The notes below the pieces were generated by a model. That model did not search any database and had not been told where the DNA came from. It saw only the letters and a program-made list of their open reading frames with translations. Positions 7,418 to 10,354 of a stretch of DNA of 10,354 nt are shown piece by piece. This DNA comes from Dehalococcoidia bacterium (GTDB lineage Bacteria; Chloroflexota; Dehalococcoidia; SZUA-161): positions 1 through 10,354 of the forward strand of contig JACUUS010000076.1 of NCBI GenBank assembly GCA_014859215.1. Reading direction: 5' to 3'. The position numbers and the translations under genes are program-made. Position 1 is the first letter of the stretch, and the number at the start of each line of letters is the position of its first letter.

Positions 7418-9655
7418 ATGTCATACTCTGTTCAAGACGAGATCGGGGGTAGGACCCTAAGGATTGAGACCGGGAAGCTCGCCGAGCAGGCAAATGGGGC
7501 TGTCACCGTAAGGTATGGCGATACGGTCATACTTGTGACAGCCTGTTCCAGCCAGGAACCCAGAGATATCGACTTCCTGCCGCTCACAGTCGATTACGAA
7601 GAGCGCCTATATGCCGCGGGCAAGATCCCCGGGAGCTTTTTCCGCCGCGAGGGACGGCCCAGCCAGCAAGCTGTACTAACAAGCAGGTTGACAGACAGAC
7701 CGCTCCGACCCTTATTCCCCAAGGAGTTCCGGCATGAAGTCCAGGTGGTCGTGACAGTTCTGTCCGCCGACCAGGAAAACGATCCGGACATTCTGGCCAT
7801 TATCGGTGCTTCATCGGCTGTATGTTTGTCAGACATACCTTTTGCCGGCCCGGTCGCGGCCTCGCGAGTCGGATATATCAATGGGGAATACGTCCTTAAT
7901 CCGACCTTCACCGAGCTTGCCGCAAGCAAGCTCGATCTTGTGGTTGCCGGGACAAGAGACGGCGCTATCATGGTTGAGGCCGAAGCGAAGGAAGTGCCGG
8001 AGGAGGTTGCTCTGGGCGCCATAGAGTTCGGCCAGGCAGCCAACCATCAGGTTATCAGGCTGCAGGAACAACTCATAGCAGCCGCCGGCAAGACCAAATG
8101 GGAATGCCGTCCCAAAGGGGTAAACGGCAACCTTCAAAATGAAGTAGGCTCGGCAGTCAGAGACAAGTTCGCTGGAGGCATAACCTGGTCAAGCAGATCC
8201 GAGCGCGAAGCGGTCCTCGGCAAGCTCAGAGAAGAACTGATAGCGAGGCTGAGCACAAATTACTCTATCCAGGAGATAAACAGTGTCTTCGATGCAAGTA
8301 TGAAGACCGCGATCAGGAGCATGATACTCAAGCAGGGCAAGAGGCCTGACGGCCGCGGCCCGACCGAGATACGTCCGATCTTCTGTGAAGTGGGAACGCT
8401 GCCGCGAACGCACGGATCAGGGTTGTTCAAGCGGGGACAGACACAGGTCCTGACCATTGCGACACTGGGCACACCCGGCGAGGAGCAGCAGATCGACGGC
8501 CTGGGCCTGGAGGAGACCAAGCGCTTCATGCACCACTATAATTTTCCGCCATTCAGCACAGGGGAAGCCAAGCGCATCGGTGTGCCGGGACGGCGGGAAA
8601 TCGGGCATGGGGCTCTTGCTGAGCGTGCTCTGGTACCTGTTCTGCCCGATGAGGCGGATTTCCCTTACACGATCAGGCTTGTGTCAGAGGTGCTGAGTTC
8701 CAATGGCAGCACTTCAATGGCAAGCGTTTGCGGAAGCACGCTCTCACTTATGGATGCCGGAGTGCCCATCAAGTCTCCAGTGGCTGGAATCGCCATGGGT
8801 CTCATCATGGGCACAGAGGGTGAATACGCAATACTGACAGATATCGAGGGCCTCGAAGACGCCCTCGGAGACATGGACTTCAAGGTGGCAGGTACAGCCG
8901 AGGGGATTACCGCGCTGCAACTTGACCTGAAGGTAAAGAGCGTGGCATCCGAGCAGCTGGGGAAGGGGCTGGCGCAGGCAAGAGACGCGCGTCTGTACAT
9001 TCTTGACAAGATGAGGGAGACTATCAGCGCGAGCCGCGCGGAGATCAGCAGATTCGCGCCTCGCCTGACCAAGATAAGAATCGACCCGGAGAAGATCAGG
9101 CATGTTATCGGCCCGGGGGGAAAGACTATAAGGTCAATAATGAGCGAGGCCAAGGTCACTGTCGATGTGGAGAATGACGGCACCGTCCTGATCGGCTCAC
9201 CCAGCGAGGAAGCGACCCAGAAGGCTATTCGCATAATTGACGACCTGACCAGGGACGTCGAGGTGGGAGGTATTTACAGCGGTCGAGTTACGCGCACGAC
9301 GAATTTCGGCGCCTTTGTTGAGATTCTTCCAGGCAAGGAAGGACTGGTCCATATTAGCGAACTCGCTGATTACAGAGCGCCCAGCGTCGAAGAAGTGGTC
9401 CACATAGGCGATGAAGTAATGGTTATGGTGACGGAGATAGACCGCCTGGGCAGGATAAATCTCTCTCGCCGGGCGGTGCTCCAGAATGTGACTCCCGTGC
9501 CCGGGACTCCACCTGTAGGAGAGAAAAGAGAGCTTCCCAGCTTTCCCGCCAGAACTCCGGACAACAGGCCGCGCCGCCCCAGGGAGGAAGGCAGCGGTTT
9601 CGGACGAAGGCACTCCGGAGACCGACCGAAAGGTCCGAGAGGTCCTGTTCGATAG
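7418..9655 (+). CDS. pnp: Polyribonucleotide nucleotidyltransferase (PNPase)
   Basis: Phosphorolytic 3'-5' exoribonuclease that degrades mRNA to nucleoside diphosphates and can add tails; it works as a ring-shaped trimer in the cytoplasm. The 745-residue protein shows the complete domain order. The first RNase PH core has FFRREGRP (74-81) and RLTDRPLRPLFP (90-101), and an all-helical linker follows. The second RNase PH core starts at KRPDGRG (308-314) and has SNGSTSM (428-434, phosphate binding) and the metal-binding aspartates Asp481 and Asp487 in DALGDMDFKVAGT. The KH domain has GPGGK (565-569), and the S1 domain (about 616-688) has GAFVEILPGKEGLVHISEL. The tail from about 690 is rich in Pro, Arg and Gly. 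GGGAGG at 7401-7406 lies 11 bases before the ATG, slightly far but the only candidate. It is probably cotranscribed with rpsO, since there is no terminator in the 38-base gap. Confidence 0.98.
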   Translation: MSYSVQDEIGGRTLRIETGKLAEQANGAVTVRYGDTVILVTACSSQEPRDIDFLPLTVDYEERLYAAGKIPGSFFRREGRPSQQAVLTSRLTDRPLRPLFPKEFRHEVQVVVTVLSADQENDPDILAIIGASSAVCLSDIPFAGPVAASRVGYINGEYVLNPTFTELAASKLDLVVAGTRDGAIMVEAEAKEVPEEVALGAIEFGQAANHQVIRLQEQLIAAAGKTKWECRPKGVNGNLQNEVGSAVRDKFAGGITWSSRSEREAVLGKLREELIARLSTNYSIQEINSVFDASMKTAIRSMILKQGKRPDGRGPTEIRPIFCEVGTLPRTHGSGLFKRGQTQVLTIATLGTPGEEQQIDGLGLEETKRFMHHYNFPPFSTGEAKRIGVPGRREIGHGALAERALVPVLPDEADFPYTIRLVSEVLSSNGSTSMASVCGSTLSLMDAGVPIKSPVAGIAMGLIMGTEGEYAILTDIEGLEDALGDMDFKVAGTAEGITALQLDLKVKSVASEQLGKGLAQARDARLYILDKMRETISASRAEISRFAPRLTKIRIDPEKIRHVIGPGGKTIRSIMSEAKVTVDVENDGTVLIGSPSEEATQKAIRIIDDLTRDVEVGGIYSGRVTRTTNFGAFVEILPGKEGLVHISELADYRAPSVEEVVHIGDEVMVMVTEIDRLGRINLSRRAVLQNVTPVPGTPPVGEKRELPSFPARTPDNRPRRPREEGSGFGRRHSGDRPKGPRGPVR

Positions 9656-9665
9656 CCCCGGCTAT
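9652..9665 (+). other. Short inverted repeat over the pnp stop codon
   Basis: ATAGCC (9652-9657) and GGCTAT (9660-9665) are perfect inverted copies separated by CC, so an RNA hairpin of five to six base pairs can form over the pnp stop codon. No T run follows, so it does not look like an intrinsic terminator. It lies in the 39-base gap before dapB. It may be chance, or a small RNA-processing or protective hairpin. Confidence 0.3.
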
Positions 9666-9694
9666 GGCTTGAAGTAAAATGTCTCGAGAAGCTG

Positions 9695-10354
9695 ATGGCG
9701 CACCAAAAGGTACTGGTTCATGGCGCACTGGGCAAAATGGGCCAGGAGGTACTGAGGGCAGTAAGCCGCGACCCGGACCTTACACCCATTGCTGCGGTTG
9801 ACATAAAGGCACAGAGCAACTCCCTGCTCCTGCCTGACGGTTCCCGCTCGATTCCCCTTTCCGCTGAAGTAGGGACATGCATCGAGGCCCACCGTCCCGA
9901 CGTGCTTGTCGATTTCACGAATGCCGCGGGCAGTCTGCCGGCGCTCCGCGTGGCTATCAGGCACGGTGTGGCCGTCGTGAGCGGCACGACCGGCTTCTCT
10001 GAAGACGCCCTCGACGAGATCCGGAGGCTTTGCCGCGAGCACCAGGTGGGCGCCATAATCGCGCCGAACTTCGCTCTCGCGGCGGTGCTGATGATGCACT
10101 TGTCCAGGACCGCGGCGCCGTTCTTTGACCACGCCGATATTATCGAGCTTCACCACGAGCAGAAGCTCGACGCCCCTTCGGGTACCGCCATAGCCACGGC
10201 AAAGGACATGGCGCGCGCCAGGGGCAATAAATTCATATATCCAGCGGCGGGCAGCGAAAATGTGCCTGCCAGCCGCGGAGGGCAGATAGACGGAATCGCG
10301 ATTCACAGCGTCAGGCTCCCCGGCATGCTGGCACACCAGGAGGTCATTTTCGGC
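9695..10354 (+). CDS. dapB: 4-hydroxy-tetrahydrodipicolinate reductase, 3'-truncated by window edge
   Basis: NAD(P)H-dependent reductase of the diaminopimelate pathway, giving tetrahydrodipicolinate for lysine and peptidoglycan. The frame is open to the end of the window, so 220 codons are seen of an expected 240-270. Visible motifs are the nucleotide-binding loop GALGKMG (10-16), Asp36 at the end of the second strand, DFT (73-75), SGTTGF (96-101), APNF (123-126), and the catalytic/substrate region with His153-His154, Lys157 and DAPSGTA (159-165). SRGGQIDGI and the HSVRLPG segment follow near the window end. Asp36 is acidic, and the neighbouring Arg that favours NADPH in E. coli DapB is replaced by Ile37, which may mean NADH is well accepted; this is inference. 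The ATG at 9695 is the only usual start codon after the in-frame stop at 9653. The ribosome binding site is weak (GAGAAG, 9686-9691). It lies 39 bases after pnp, probably in the same transcript. Confidence 0.96.
   Translation, partial: MAHQKVLVHGALGKMGQEVLRAVSRDPDLTPIAAVDIKAQSNSLLLPDGSRSIPLSAEVGTCIEAHRPDVLVDFTNAAGSLPALRVAIRHGVAVVSGTTGFSEDALDEIRRLCREHQVGAIIAPNFALAAVLMMHLSRTAAPFFDHADIIELHHEQKLDAPSGTAIATAKDMARARGNKFIYPAAGSENVPASRGGQIDGIAIHSVRLPGMLAHQEVIFG

Noticed and set aside
9675..9680. TAAAAT as a -10 box for a dapB promoter
   Set aside because: No -35-like sequence lies at the right distance, and the start point would leave almost no leader. Cotranscription with pnp is simpler.
9662..10336. 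Open frame of 224 codons on the - strand opposite dapB
   Set aside because: The + strand reads as DapB with all its motifs through the window end. The antisense translation has no recognisable fold.

Overview
The window holds eight genes, all on the + strand and tightly packed. No stretch longer than about 100 bases lacks a gene. I see no tRNA or rRNA genes, insertion sequences, CRISPR arrays or phage genes. GC content is in the mid-50s by eye and codon use looks even. The gene set suggests a bacterium with a eukaryote/archaeal-type alpha2 glycyl-tRNA synthetase and Mre11/Rad50-type SbcCD. The wording of the SbcD and SbcC motifs resembles Chloroflexota, probably Dehalococcoidia. That is from memory of the families, not from a search.

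Layout: (1) 2-1039, the 3' part of glyQS (glycine-tRNA ligase), cut by the window edge. (2) 1100-2104, a zinc-dependent alcohol dehydrogenase of the Rv1862/AdhA-like subfamily. (3) 2136-3368, sbcD (Mre11-like nuclease). (4) 3368-4825, a polytopic membrane protein with faint GT-C/GT87-like features, whose start overlaps the sbcD stop. (5) 4890-7016, sbcC (Rad50-like ATPase, short form). (6) 7113-7379, rpsO (ribosomal protein S15), behind a clear extended -10 promoter. (7) 7418-9655, pnp (polynucleotide phosphorylase). (8) 9695 to the window end, the 5' two thirds or more of dapB (4-hydroxy-tetrahydrodipicolinate reductase).

Functionally there are two blocks. The first runs from glyQS through adh to the sbcD - membrane protein - sbcC group, with gaps of 0 to about 64 bases. 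SbcC and SbcD should form one DNA end-processing complex even though a membrane protein gene separates them. The second block starts at the promoter at 7057-7085 and carries rpsO-pnp, a very widely conserved pair for translation and RNA turnover, followed closely by dapB of lysine and peptidoglycan precursor synthesis.

Most of the window is ordinary chromosomal housekeeping DNA. I found no convincing new system. The most unusual point is the membrane protein gene translationally linked to sbcD and inserted between the two subunits of a nuclease complex. Smaller points are the short Rad50 arms, a GC-rich hairpin before sbcC, and an rpsO leader apparently too short for the known S15 autoregulatory structures.
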